A stretch of DNA of 58,110 nt from Bacteroidota bacterium (GTDB taxonomy: Bacteria > Bacteroidota > Bacteroidia > Chitinophagales > Chitinophagaceae): the NCBI GenBank assembly GCA_030706635.1, contig JAUZOD010000021.1, positions 1 through 58,110 of the forward strand, read 5' to 3'. The notes beneath the pieces are model-generated. The model was not told the origin of the DNA. It was given only the letters and a program-made list of their open reading frames with translations, and ran no database searches. The position numbers and the translations under genes were made by a program. Shown one piece after another: positions 44,549 through 54,060 of this stretch. How positions within the stretch are numbered: the first letter of the stretch is position 1; each line of letters begins with the position of its first letter.

Positions 44549-46807
44549 ATGAGATCATTCCTTCCCCTTGCATTGTTTTTCTTTTTATGCTGCTCCGTAA
44601 ACGGACAACATCCTGCTCCGGGTCAGCCCGTACATAAAGACCTGCCCTACCAGCAGAAATTCAGTATTAAATATGTATTGAATTACGGAGCTTCACCGGG
44701 TTCAGATAAAGGGGATAGTGTCCGGCTTCAAAAAGTTTATTGCGACCGGAACGGCGCAGTGCAGGTCTGTTCTTCTGCCGGACTTTTGAAACCTTCAGAC
44801 GGTGCATTGCTATACCCGGGCGAGCTGGTGCCCGACCTGCTCTACAGGCCCATGCGGAACATGAAGATAAAGGACATGATCCTGTATAACGATCAGTTTG
44901 TGTATGCCGATGAAAAGGCTGTGCTGAGTAATGCCTGGGCAGGAAAACTGTATGCGAAACATCGTATGCCTGCAGTGCAGTCATTTTGCGGAGGGCCTGA
45001 TTTTTCTTTCCTGCTCTCTGACGGCAACAACCTGCAGTACCTGAAAGATTCCAACGTTGTTTGGGAGGCGCATTCCGACGACCGGGTTATCGATATACTT
45101 TACGATAGAGCAGGAAATTCGTTTTGGATCCTCGGCGGGCATTCCATTTCCAATTTATCATTGAAAGATATGAAGCTGAGTGTCAAATATAAAGGAGACG
45201 GGTTAACCTGCTTCGCGCTCTCAGACAATCAAAAGGAAATCATAACGGGCACGCACAATGGTTATTTTAATATCCGTGCGGATGATGGCGTGATGACAGG
45301 GGAAATTCAAACAAAGCTTCCCTGTAATGATCTCAGCGTCATACGGGTCATCGATGGAAAAACCTGGTTTGGTTCTGAGCAGGGCGCTTTTATGTTGCGC
45401 GCAGACGGCAAGTTCGATTATTATGCGTCTGCCCGCTGGATCCCATCCGACAGGATCGTGGATATCGCCAAGGGCGGAAAGGATATGGTCCTGCTGCTTA
45501 CGGATAAAGGATTGGGAGAGATTCATTTTCAATCCATGACCTTGTATGATAAAGCGGTATTTTTTGAAAAGCAGGTGCGTACAAGGCATATCCGCAATGG
45601 ATTTAATGCCACGATCTCCGGCATGAAAGGCGGTAATCCCGATACGGGCGTGCTGGAGGACTCTGATAACGACGGGCTTTGGACAGCCATGTATCTGGGT
45701 GGCGAAGTATTCCGTTATGCGGTTACGCATTCCCCGGATGCCCTGCAGAACTGCCGCGAGTCGCTGGATGCGATGGAGCGTATGTACACGATGACGCACA
45801 TCAAGGGATTTCCGGCAAGATCATTTGAAAGAAGAGGATATGAATCATCTGACCGGGAAGTATGGAGACCGGCTGCAGATTCCGGATGGGATTGGAAATC
45901 AACCACCAGCAGTGACGAAGCCATCGGGCACATGTTTGTATTTGGCGCCATTGCAGAACTTGTTGACGATCCCGGAGTAAAGAACAAAGCCATCCGCCTG
46001 ATGGATGCGCTGATGCAGCATATTGTGGATCACCAGATGTATATGGTGGACTGGGATGGCAAACCCACGAAATGGGGAAGATGGAATCCGGAATACGTGA
46101 ATGCCCGTCCCCTGATGGTGGGTGACCGGAAAATCACTTCTTCAAATATTGTGTCCATGTTGCAGACAGCCTGGCATTTCACGCATAAAGAAATCTATAA
46201 AGACAAAGCGTTCGAACTGATGCAGAAATACGGATATCTGAAAAACCTGATGCGCCCCATGAAAGACATTGGCAGGGCGCCTGAGGATGCTGACGAACTA
46301 AGCAGGGATTTATCTGATGGATGGAACCACTCCGATGATGAAATGTATTTCCTGGGTTACTGGGGACTTTACCGTTATGCATTCAATGATACGCTGAAAG
46401 CAAAATTCAAAGAGGCGATCCTTGATCACTGGCAGGCCGAAAGACCGGAAAAAGAAGCCGCCTGGGATTTATTTACGGCGATAACCGGTGTGCAATCTTT
46501 TGACCTGCAAAATGCGGTGGACTATCTGCAGCGTTATCCGCTTGATCTGGTCAACTGGCGCATAAAAAACAGCCAGCGGAAAGACCTCGATTTTATTGCT
46601 CCTAATTTCCGGAGACAGACCATTACGGAAGTATTGCCACCGGATGAACTGCCCATTGAAAGGCATAATGCAAACCTTTTCGGTCTGGATGGAGGAAATA
46701 ACGGCAGGTCTGAAAACAGTGCGGGGGATATCTGGCTATTGCCCTATTGGCTGGGAAGATATTTAGGCGTGATCAGCGCTCCCGCGGAACACAAGATATC
46801 GAAATGA
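44549..46807 (+). CDS. Secreted two-domain propeller/helical protein (paralogue 2)
   Basis: A 752-residue exported protein (signal LPLALFFFLCCSVNG). The N-terminal half (about 35-335) aligns by eye with paralogue 3: DRNGAVQVCSSAGLLKPSDG, LLYPGELVPDLLYRPM, VLSNAWAGKLY, GTHNGYFNI, TWFGSEQGAFMLRADGKFDY, LLLTDKGLGEIHF; it is probably a propeller with less regular repeats than paralogue 1. The helical C-terminal half (about 345-752) has RHIRNGFNATISG, DNDGLWTAMYLGGEVFRYAV, TTSSDEAIGHMFVFG, TKWGRWNPEYVN, NHSDDEMYFLGYWGLYRYA, PLDLVNWRIKNSQRKDL and LLPYWLGRYLGVISAP. It starts 24 bases after paralogue 1 and its stop overlaps the start of paralogue 3 (ATGA). Confidence 0.7.
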   Translation: MRSFLPLALFFFLCCSVNGQHPAPGQPVHKDLPYQQKFSIKYVLNYGASPGSDKGDSVRLQKVYCDRNGAVQVCSSAGLLKPSDGALLYPGELVPDLLYRPMRNMKIKDMILYNDQFVYADEKAVLSNAWAGKLYAKHRMPAVQSFCGGPDFSFLLSDGNNLQYLKDSNVVWEAHSDDRVIDILYDRAGNSFWILGGHSISNLSLKDMKLSVKYKGDGLTCFALSDNQKEIITGTHNGYFNIRADDGVMTGEIQTKLPCNDLSVIRVIDGKTWFGSEQGAFMLRADGKFDYYASARWIPSDRIVDIAKGGKDMVLLLTDKGLGEIHFQSMTLYDKAVFFEKQVRTRHIRNGFNATISGMKGGNPDTGVLEDSDNDGLWTAMYLGGEVFRYAVTHSPDALQNCRESLDAMERMYTMTHIKGFPARSFERRGYESSDREVWRPAADSGWDWKSTTSSDEAIGHMFVFGAIAELVDDPGVKNKAIRLMDALMQHIVDHQMYMVDWDGKPTKWGRWNPEYVNARPLMVGDRKITSSNIVSMLQTAWHFTHKEIYKDKAFELMQKYGYLKNLMRPMKDIGRAPEDADELSRDLSDGWNHSDDEMYFLGYWGLYRYAFNDTLKAKFKEAILDHWQAERPEKEAAWDLFTAITGVQSFDLQNAVDYLQRYPLDLVNWRIKNSQRKDLDFIAPNFRRQTITEVLPPDELPIERHNANLFGLDGGNNGRSENSAGDIWLLPYWLGRYLGVISAPAEHKISK

Positions 46808-49140
46808 GGAAAGCCATTCTGTCCATATTTATCTTTAGCATAGTTTTCCCGGGGACAATGAAGATTGCCGTCGCCGGTGCTTACTCAACTCCCGCACGGG
46901 GAATAGATACGGTGTACCATGACAGGCCCTACGAGCAGGATTACAGCATCCGCTATTACCCTGAAGACAAAACCGCCCTGCTGCGCAGGATCGTTTCCGA
47001 TCGCAATGGAAATATCTGCGTGTTGTCTGATAGAGGGCTGCTGAAACCGCATGCCGGAAAATTATTATATCCCGGGGAGCTGGTCCGCGACCTGAGTTAT
47101 CGCCCACTAACGGACAGGAAAATATCCGGCCTCGCTCTGTATGAGGATCAATTCGTATATCTCGACAACAAGGCCGTGTTCAGCAATGCCTGGGCAGGAG
47201 CATGTTATTCCGCGCATGACTTACCGGGGGCCGTGCTGCTGGCAGCAGGCAAAGATTTCAACTTTCTGGTTTCCGACGGACAGCAGCTCGAGCTCATTCA
47301 CGACGGGCAAAATCTTTGGACCGGCAGGTCCTCCGCTGCCATACTCAGCATTCAATACGCGCCGGATACCGGTCTCTTCTGGTGGATCACCACGCATGCG
47401 CTGGGTTATTTTTCTCCGCAAAAAAAAGCCATGGTCACCGTATTCAGCGGAGATGACTTCACCTGCTTCAAAATACTGGATAATACCGCATGGATAGGCA
47501 CCCATAACGGATACCTTGAACTGGATCTCGCCACGCATAAACAAAGAGGCCAATATCACCGGCATCTTCCGGCGACAGATCTCACGGTGATCGAACAGAT
47601 CAATAACAGGCTTTGGTTTGGTTCCGTAAAGGGGGCTTTCATGCTAAGGGCCGACGGAAAATTCAATTACTATGCATCGCAGCGATGGCTGCCCGGTGAT
47701 CGCGTCACCGATATCGCAAAAGGCGAAGATGGCGCGGTGCTCGTGCTTACCGATAAGGGCCTGGGGAAAATATGCTTTGAAAAATTCAGCCTGGAGCAGA
47801 AAGCAGCCTACTATGAAGAACAGGTGAGGCAAAGGCATATCCGCTACGGATTCTATTCCGACTACTCCAATATCAGGAACGGCGATATTTCAACGGCCGA
47901 AACGGGGCCGCATGATAGTGATAACCTGTGGACCTCCATGTACCTGGCCGGCGAACTTTTCCGCTGGCTGGTGACCCACGATGAATCCGCAAAGCAGAAT
48001 TGTCTCGAATCCCTTGACGCCATGGAGCGGCTCACGACGCTGAGCGGGATTCCGGGACTGTTTGGCCGCTGCGTCGAAAGGCACGGGATCGTCGAATTTA
48101 AAAATGAATACAGAAAAAATATCGAGGACTACTGGTATCCCGGTTACGCCAATACGCCGAGCAGCTGGCGGCAGTCGCCCGACAAGGAATGGGACTGGAG
48201 AGGTTCCGCCAGCAGCGACCAGGCGGTGGGTCAATACTTCGCCCTGACCCTGATCGCACAATACATGGACGATAAGGAAGTGAAAGAAAGAGCCATCCGG
48301 CTGATCGACGGGCTCACCGGTTATATCCTGGACAACGGCCTGAAACTGATAGACTATAACGGGAGGCCAACATTATGGGGTATCTGGGCTCCGGAATATG
48401 TAAATCGTTTCCCGGACATGGTCGGGGACAAGAAATTATATTCTTCCAATATCATCAGCTTTCTTCAGACCGCCTGGCATTTTACCGGCAAGGAGAAATA
48501 CAAAGACAAAGCGCTGGAGCTACTATATAAAGATCATTACCTACAGAATCTTACCCGCCCTGTCAGCCAGATAGGGCCCGCGCCGGAAAGCGCGGATAAA
48601 TGGAGTAAAATGCTCTCGGGCAACTGGAACAACTCCGATGATGAAATGTATTTCCTTGCCTATTGGGGCCTGTATCCCTACGCCCTGAACGATACGCTGA
48701 GAGCGGCATACGGTGAAGCCATCCGCGACCACTGGAATATAAAAAGACCGGCAAAGGACGCACTATGGAATCTCTGTTATGCGATGACGGGCGCCCGGGA
48801 TTTCGATCTGGATGAAACAATCTGGGAACTAAAGGAAATGCCGCTGGATCTGATCAACTGGCCCCTGCACAACAGCGACAGAAAAGATCTGCAGTTTCCG
48901 AAGAAGATCGTCCGGCAACAATTCGTCACGGAAGTGCTGCCTCCCGATGAGCGACCCGAAAACAAACATAACCGGAATCTCTTTACCTTAAACAGCAGCT
49001 CGAATGCGTCCGCAGAGCTGGGCGGCGGTGATGTTTATTTACTGCCCTATTGGATGGGCAGGTATTTTGGGGTGATCAGTGCTCCCGAAGAGAGTGATCA
49101 GGGCCTTAGCGAAAAGCAATTGACAAAGAAAGCTTGGTGA
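46804..49140 (+). CDS. Secreted two-domain propeller/helical protein (paralogue 3)
   Basis: A 778-residue exported protein. ATG 46804 (MRKAILSIFIFSIVFPG) gives a signal peptide and an ATGA overlap with the stop of paralogue 2, so I prefer it to an upstream in-frame codon at 46747 that lies inside paralogue 2. It matches paralogue 2 along its length: SDRNGNICVLSDRGLLKPHA, LLYPGELVRDLSYRPL, GTHNGYLEL, RLWFGSVKGAFMLRADGKFN, RHIRYGFYSDYSN, DSDNLWTSMYLAGELFRW, SASSDQAVGQYFALT, TLWGIWAPEYVN, NNSDDEMYFLAYWGLYPYAL, PLDLINWPLHNSDRKDL and LLPYWMGRYFGVISAPEE. In the SSDE motif the Glu is a Gln here. The function is unknown. The overlap suggests the two are made in balanced amounts. Confidence 0.7.
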   Translation: MRKAILSIFIFSIVFPGTMKIAVAGAYSTPARGIDTVYHDRPYEQDYSIRYYPEDKTALLRRIVSDRNGNICVLSDRGLLKPHAGKLLYPGELVRDLSYRPLTDRKISGLALYEDQFVYLDNKAVFSNAWAGACYSAHDLPGAVLLAAGKDFNFLVSDGQQLELIHDGQNLWTGRSSAAILSIQYAPDTGLFWWITTHALGYFSPQKKAMVTVFSGDDFTCFKILDNTAWIGTHNGYLELDLATHKQRGQYHRHLPATDLTVIEQINNRLWFGSVKGAFMLRADGKFNYYASQRWLPGDRVTDIAKGEDGAVLVLTDKGLGKICFEKFSLEQKAAYYEEQVRQRHIRYGFYSDYSNIRNGDISTAETGPHDSDNLWTSMYLAGELFRWLVTHDESAKQNCLESLDAMERLTTLSGIPGLFGRCVERHGIVEFKNEYRKNIEDYWYPGYANTPSSWRQSPDKEWDWRGSASSDQAVGQYFALTLIAQYMDDKEVKERAIRLIDGLTGYILDNGLKLIDYNGRPTLWGIWAPEYVNRFPDMVGDKKLYSSNIISFLQTAWHFTGKEKYKDKALELLYKDHYLQNLTRPVSQIGPAPESADKWSKMLSGNWNNSDDEMYFLAYWGLYPYALNDTLRAAYGEAIRDHWNIKRPAKDALWNLCYAMTGARDFDLDETIWELKEMPLDLINWPLHNSDRKDLQFPKKIVRQQFVTEVLPPDERPENKHNRNLFTLNSSSNASAELGGGDVYLLPYWMGRYFGVISAPEESDQGLSEKQLTKKAW

Positions 49141-49168
49141 ATAGCCGATAAAAAACAAAATATCAATT

Positions 49169-50152
49169 ATGCTGGATCAGGTAAACTGGGGAATGATCGG
49201 ATGCGGAAGCGTCACTGAAAAAAAAAGCGGTCCCGCCTTTAATAAGGTCGCCCATTCCCGGTTGGTGGCGGTTATGGGAAGGAATGCTGCCAGGGCCGCC
49301 GACTATGCAGCCCGGCATGGGGTGCCGGTGTGGTACGACAACGTGGATGACCTGATCAATGATCCCAATGTAAACGCCGTATACATCGCCACGCCTCCGG
49401 ATGTTCACCTGGAATATGCGCGGAAAGTGATGCAGGCCGGTAAGCCGGTTTATGTGGAAAAACCCATGGCGCGAAATGCGGCGGAATGCGAGGAGATGAA
49501 CCGGATCAGCCGGGAAACGGGTTCGCCGCTTTTCGTGGCTTACTACCGGCGTGCGCTTCCTTATTTTCTGAAACTCAAAGAACTGATTGACCAGGCGGCG
49601 ATCGGAGAGATCCGCTGCATCAATATCCGCCTGCATAACCCGCCTTATGATGAAGAAGTGGGAGAAAATGCCAAACCCCGCTGGCGTGTTTTTCCTGAAA
49701 TTTCCGGAGGTGGTCATTTCCACGACCTGGCTTCACACCAGTTTGATTTTCTCGAATTCGCTTTTGGTCCGATAAAACTTGCTGAGGGAATATCCAGGAA
49801 CCAGGCCGGCTTATATCCGGCAGACGACTGCGTTATGGCGAATTTTGAATTTGAATCCGGTGTGATGGGAAATGGAAGCTGGTGTTTTACCGTGAATAAG
49901 GAACAGAAGATCGATGAGACGCAGATCTTCGGTTCCGGGGGACGCATCATCTTTTCGTTTTTTGACAGCTACAGGATCACGGTGGAAAAAGGGGCTGATC
50001 AGCAGGTTTTCGAACTGCCCTATCCCCAAAACGTTCAGCAGCCATTCATCGAATTAATGGTAAAGGAGCTGATGGGAACGGGTAAGGCCCCCTCCACGGG
50101 AATTTCCGGAGGAAGGACCAGTCTGATCCTGGATATGATAACCCGCCGGTAG
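49169..50152 (+). CDS. Gfo/Idh/MocA family oxidoreductase (cytoplasmic)
   Basis: A 327-residue NAD(P)-dependent oxidoreductase without signal peptide. The Rossmann start is VNWGMIGCGSVTEKKSGPA, followed by VNAVYIATPPDVHLEYARKV and the EKP motif in GKPVYVEKPMARNAAECEEM, whose Lys is the usual catalytic residue. The C-terminal substrate domain includes FPEISGGGHFHDLASHQFDF with the conserved His (HQFDFL). It likely oxidises a sugar ring hydroxyl or reduces a keto sugar. It begins 28 bases after the propeller/helical triad and probably links the glycan locus to the keto-sugar block downstream. It differs in sequence from the family members at 15699 and 56372. The substrate is not known. Confidence 0.93.
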   Translation: MLDQVNWGMIGCGSVTEKKSGPAFNKVAHSRLVAVMGRNAARAADYAARHGVPVWYDNVDDLINDPNVNAVYIATPPDVHLEYARKVMQAGKPVYVEKPMARNAAECEEMNRISRETGSPLFVAYYRRALPYFLKLKELIDQAAIGEIRCINIRLHNPPYDEEVGENAKPRWRVFPEISGGGHFHDLASHQFDFLEFAFGPIKLAEGISRNQAGLYPADDCVMANFEFESGVMGNGSWCFTVNKEQKIDETQIFGSGGRIIFSFFDSYRITVEKGADQQVFELPYPQNVQQPFIELMVKELMGTGKAPSTGISGGRTSLILDMITRR

Positions 50153-50204
50153 TGCCGGCGGCGCGAACCTCATTGTACAGGATAGTTAATTTACCTGATA
50201 CAGC

Positions 50205-50212
50205 TATATTTC
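50205..50212 (+). promoter_or_regulatory. Candidate -7 element before the heme c lipoprotein gene
   Basis: TATATTTC resembles TAnnTTTG with a changed last base, lies 27 bases before the ATG at 50239, and has an AT-rich stretch (GTTAATTT, around 50184-50191) about 20 bases upstream. It sits in an 86-base gap, the longest inside this block, so an internal promoter is possible. Confidence 0.3.
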
Positions 50213-50238
50213 CGATCTTTTAATAATAATCTCTTGCC

Positions 50239-52932
50239 ATGAACCGAAATTTGTGCAACGTAAAGTTATTCTGTGCCCTCAGCGTTTTTGTGCTGCTTAT
50301 GTGCTCCTGCAACAACGGCAAAGAAAAGGACGCCGCGGGTGCTGTGTCCTCAGACCCTAAAATTGCTGCGCTTAAATTACCCGCGGGTTTTCACGCCGAC
50401 CACCTGTACAGCCCCGGAATCCACGACCAGGGTTCCTGGGTAGCCATGACTTTTGATGACGAAGGAAGGATGATTACCTCCGATCAGTACGGAAATCTGT
50501 ACCGTCTCAGTATTCCGCCCATCGGTTCGGACACGAGCCAGTCAAAAATAAAAATAGACAGCATAGTACTGAATATCCCCGGGGATACTTCCAAAGCGGG
50601 CCGGAGAATCGGGTACGCGCATGGTATATTGTATGCGTTTCACAGTCTGTATGTTGTGGTGAATGATGAAGGTGACGACGCCAGTCCAAGACCCAGCGGA
50701 CTTTACCGCCTGCAGGACACCGACAACGATGGCCAGTTTGATAAGATTACCATGCTGAAAAGGCTTGAAGGAGGCGGAGAGCATGGGCCGCACAGTATTA
50801 TCATGGGGCCCGATGGGAAGTCACTATATCTTATTGCCGGGAATTTTACGCATATCCCGAAAATGGATAGCTATACCAACGCCTCAAGCTGGCAGCTCGA
50901 CAATCTCCTGCCATTGATCAGGGACCCCAACGGACATGATAACGGAGTTGAAACCCATGGCGGATGGATTGCCCGTCTGGATTCAGCCGGAAATAATTTT
51001 ACATTAATCAGTAACGGTTTCCGTAATCCGTTTGACCTGGCTTTTAACGACCAGGGAGATATGTTTACTTTTGACTCTGACATGGAATGGGATTTCGGAC
51101 TTCCCTGGTATCGCCCCATCCGCATCTGTTTTGTTCCCCATGGCGGAGAATTTGGCTGGCGCGCGGGCACCGACAAATGGTCACCCAACTACCCCGATAA
51201 TTTACCTCCGCTGATCAATATAGGACAGGGTTCGCCAACTGCGGTGTTTACCGGACAGCATGCCCGGTTCCCGGAAAATTACCGCAGGTCGCTTTTTGCA
51301 TTCGACTGGAGTTTTGGCATCATTTATTCCTTCCGGCCGGAACCGGACGGAGCCGCCTACAAAGCCAAAGCGGAAGAATTTATATCCGGCTCTCCATTGC
51401 CTTTAACCGATGGAATGATCGGCCCCGATGGCGCCATGTATTTTCTCACCGGTGGCCGCAGGCTGGAATCTGATCTTTACCGTGTTTATTATGGCGATAA
51501 TACACAGAATACGGAAGTTCTGCCTGTAGCTGAACTCAGCGAGGCCCAGAAGCTCCGCCGTAAACTGGAAACTTATCAGGGCGCGCCGAAAGCAGATGCC
51601 ATTGATTTTGCCTGGCCTTATCTGAAAAATGAAGACAGGTTTATCCGTTACGCAGCAAGGGTGGTCATCGAACACCAGCCTTTAGCTGCTTGGCAGGAAA
51701 AAGCGCTGAATGAAAAAGATCCGGTGACGCTTATCCAGGCGGGTATTGCCATGGCGCGGCAGGGTAGTCCTGCTCTGAGAGATAAATTGCTTACGGCGCT
51801 TACAGGAATTAATTATACACAACTATCCGAATCCCAGCAGGTGGACCTTTTGCGTGCATTCGAACTGACCCTGTTCAGGATGGGATTGCCTTCTGCAGGA
51901 GTTAAGTCGCATGTAATCGCTTATCTCGACCAGCAATATCCGGCAAAAACCAATGAATTAAACAGGTCCCTGAGCAAGGTGCTTGTTTATCTTGATGCCC
52001 CGGATGCCGTCGGAAAAACCGTAGCCCTGCTGGCTACGGCAAAAGACGATACCTCATATCAGAAAACATTCACCCGGTCTTCCGATCTCATCTTCCGGAA
52101 TCCTCAATATGGTTTGGACATCGCCGGTACGCTGGCCGATGCGCCTCCTGCGCAACAAACCTACTATGCCACTGTGCTGAGCGAGGCCAAAACAGGCTGG
52201 ACGCCGGAATTACAGGATGCTTATTTTCGCTGGTTTTACAAAGCCTTTGGATACAGGGGAGGGCATAGCTTTATCGGATTTATTGATTTGGCGCGAAAGA
52301 ACGCTTTGAAACACGTTCCTAAAAATCGCGTGGACTATTTTAATACTATCTCAGGGGACTCTTTGGTTGCCCAGGCGTTGGAGGGTCAGGATGTAAAAGT
52401 TCAGCAGCCTAAAGGACCCGGAAAGGATTGGCAGGTGGATACCGCCCTGGTTGCCCTGAAGGACGGACTAAGCAACCGCGATTTTGCCGATGGAAAAGCC
52501 ATGTTTACAGCTTCCATGTGCAGCAGATGCCATCAGATGCGTGGCGAAGGCGGCGTGGTTGGTCCGGACCTGACCCAGTTGGGAAGCCGGTTCTCTTACA
52601 AGGACATGCTGCAATCTATCATTGACCCCAGCAAAACCATTTCGGATCAATATGCTGCCACCGTATTCTACCTGAAAGACGGCACCTCGGTAGTGGGCAG
52701 GGTGATGGATCAGGGTGCGGATAAATATTCCGTCGCCATGAATCCGTTTGCATTGCAAACCCTCCGCGAGATTCCTAAAAAAGATGTGATCAGAACCAGG
52801 CTTTCTGAGATATCCGTCATGCCCCCGGGCCTGATCAACCGGCTGAATCCTGAAGAGCTGAAAGATTTGCTGGCTTATTTAAAATCCGGAGGCAATCCAA
52901 AGGACACGATTTTTGTATCTAAAAAGCCATAG
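50239..52932 (+). CDS. PVC-type heme c-binding lipoprotein (propeller, helical repeats, CxxCH)
   Basis: An 897-residue exported protein; the hydrophobic start ends LLMCSCNNG, a lipobox-like site. The N-terminal half (about 45-420) is a PQQ/soluble-dehydrogenase-like propeller (GPHSIIMGPDGKSLYLIAG; SNGFRNPFDLAFNDQGDMFT; DSDMEWDFGLPWYRP). The middle is helical-repeat-like (about 430-720). The C-terminus is a cytochrome c domain with CSRCH (Cys761, Cys764, His765) followed by GEGGVVGPDLTQLGSRFSYK, LQSIIDPSKTISDQYAATVF and a VMPPG segment that may give the distal Met. This matches the Pirellula/Verrucomicrobium-type heme-binding proteins (TIGR02604/TIGR02603). It may oxidise a sugar or accept its electrons in the periplasm. 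DUF4432 follows after 5 bases. Confidence 0.88.
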   Translation: MNRNLCNVKLFCALSVFVLLMCSCNNGKEKDAAGAVSSDPKIAALKLPAGFHADHLYSPGIHDQGSWVAMTFDDEGRMITSDQYGNLYRLSIPPIGSDTSQSKIKIDSIVLNIPGDTSKAGRRIGYAHGILYAFHSLYVVVNDEGDDASPRPSGLYRLQDTDNDGQFDKITMLKRLEGGGEHGPHSIIMGPDGKSLYLIAGNFTHIPKMDSYTNASSWQLDNLLPLIRDPNGHDNGVETHGGWIARLDSAGNNFTLISNGFRNPFDLAFNDQGDMFTFDSDMEWDFGLPWYRPIRICFVPHGGEFGWRAGTDKWSPNYPDNLPPLINIGQGSPTAVFTGQHARFPENYRRSLFAFDWSFGIIYSFRPEPDGAAYKAKAEEFISGSPLPLTDGMIGPDGAMYFLTGGRRLESDLYRVYYGDNTQNTEVLPVAELSEAQKLRRKLETYQGAPKADAIDFAWPYLKNEDRFIRYAARVVIEHQPLAAWQEKALNEKDPVTLIQAGIAMARQGSPALRDKLLTALTGINYTQLSESQQVDLLRAFELTLFRMGLPSAGVKSHVIAYLDQQYPAKTNELNRSLSKVLVYLDAPDAVGKTVALLATAKDDTSYQKTFTRSSDLIFRNPQYGLDIAGTLADAPPAQQTYYATVLSEAKTGWTPELQDAYFRWFYKAFGYRGGHSFIGFIDLARKNALKHVPKNRVDYFNTISGDSLVAQALEGQDVKVQQPKGPGKDWQVDTALVALKDGLSNRDFADGKAMFTASMCSRCHQMRGEGGVVGPDLTQLGSRFSYKDMLQSIIDPSKTISDQYAATVFYLKDGTSVVGRVMDQGADKYSVAMNPFALQTLREIPKKDVIRTRLSEISVMPPGLINRLNPEELKDLLAYLKSGGNPKDTIFVSKKP

Positions 52933-52937
52933 AGGAA

Positions 52938-54014
52938 ATGCCTTTGAATGAACTTCCGTCCTGGTCCGGCAAATTATCCAACCCCGCGCAGCTGGGGGGT
53001 ATTGAAACTTCCGTACTGGATAATGGATTGGGGCGTGGAACAAGGATCGCATGGATAAATACGGGAACGGGTCTTCGCTATAAAGTAGTGATAGACCGCG
53101 CGATGGACATTGCCGATGCATTTTACAACCAGTACAGTCTTACCTGGCTGAATCATTCCGGCATAACATTTCCGCAGCCATTTTCGGGCAAAGGAATTGA
53201 CTGGCTGAGAACCTTTGGTGGCGGATTACTCACTACCTGTGGTCTTACCCATACGGGCGGTCCGGAGAAAGATGAATATGGTGAGCGTGGCCTTCATGGG
53301 GAAGTAAGTAATATACCCGCCGAAATAGAATCGGTGGTTCAGCCTGACCCGGCAACGGGGAAATTAGACATGAGCATCACCGGTATCGTTAAACAAACAC
53401 CCCTATTTGGTCCGAGCCTGGAACTCAGAAGAACGATTTCCGGGAAGATCGGGCAGGCATCTGTTTTTATTCATGATGAAGTGATCAACCGCGGTAACAG
53501 ACCCGCACCGCACATGATACTTTATCATTGTAATTTTGGCTGGCCCCTGGCAGATGAGGGCGCGGACATTCTCTGGCAGGGGAAGTGGAAGCCGCGTTTT
53601 GAAAACAGCAAATACGAGATCTTCCGGGATGGAAATAATTTCAAAAAATGTCCGGCTCCTATGGAGACGCATTCGGGAACGGGAGAAGAAGTAGCTATTA
53701 TAGACAGTACCCCGGATGCAGAGGGAAAATGCGTTTGCGGATTGTATAATGAACGGATCGGCATAGCGGTAGCGCTGAAATTCCGGAAAGAACAATTGCC
53801 CTGGCTCAGCAACTGGCAGCATTGGGGGAAAGGGGAATATGTTACCGGTCTGGAGCCCGGAACAAATCCTCCGATCGGCCAGGCAAAAGCCCGGGAGGAA
53901 AAAACGCTCCTGCATATTGCGCCGGGAGGGAAAAGAAGCTACGACCTGGAAATTGAACTGTTGTATAAAGAAGAACGTATTCGTGAATTTTTAAACAAAC
54001 TTTCCGATCGGTAA
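52938..54014 (+). CDS. DUF4432 aldose-1-epimerase-like protein
   Basis: A 358-residue protein without signal peptide, starting 5 bases after the cytochrome gene. SNPAQLGGIETSVLDNGLGR at the start, VVIDRAMDIADAFYNQYSLT, WLNHSGITFPQPFSG, GGGLLTTCGLTHTGGPEKDE and GLHGEVSNIPAE mark the DUF4432 family, which has the galactose-mutarotase-like beta-sandwich. MILYHCNFGWPLADEGADIL and GLEPGTNPPIGQAKAR are conserved later segments. Such proteins are thought to bind or epimerise sugars, including oxidised ones, in catabolic clusters; the true reaction of most is unproven. In this block it could convert anomers of a keto sugar between oxidoreductase steps. Confidence 0.9.
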   Translation: MPLNELPSWSGKLSNPAQLGGIETSVLDNGLGRGTRIAWINTGTGLRYKVVIDRAMDIADAFYNQYSLTWLNHSGITFPQPFSGKGIDWLRTFGGGLLTTCGLTHTGGPEKDEYGERGLHGEVSNIPAEIESVVQPDPATGKLDMSITGIVKQTPLFGPSLELRRTISGKIGQASVFIHDEVINRGNRPAPHMILYHCNFGWPLADEGADILWQGKWKPRFENSKYEIFRDGNNFKKCPAPMETHSGTGEEVAIIDSTPDAEGKCVCGLYNERIGIAVALKFRKEQLPWLSNWQHWGKGEYVTGLEPGTNPPIGQAKAREEKTLLHIAPGGKRSYDLEIELLYKEERIREFLNKLSDR

Positions 54015-54060
54015 AGACTTCGGCGATTGCATATTAAAAATCAATTTTTAATCAGAACCA

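Noticed and set aside
53403-53915. Open frame of about 170 codons antisense to the DUF4432 gene
   Set aside because: Shadow of a well-supported gene; no start context or motif.
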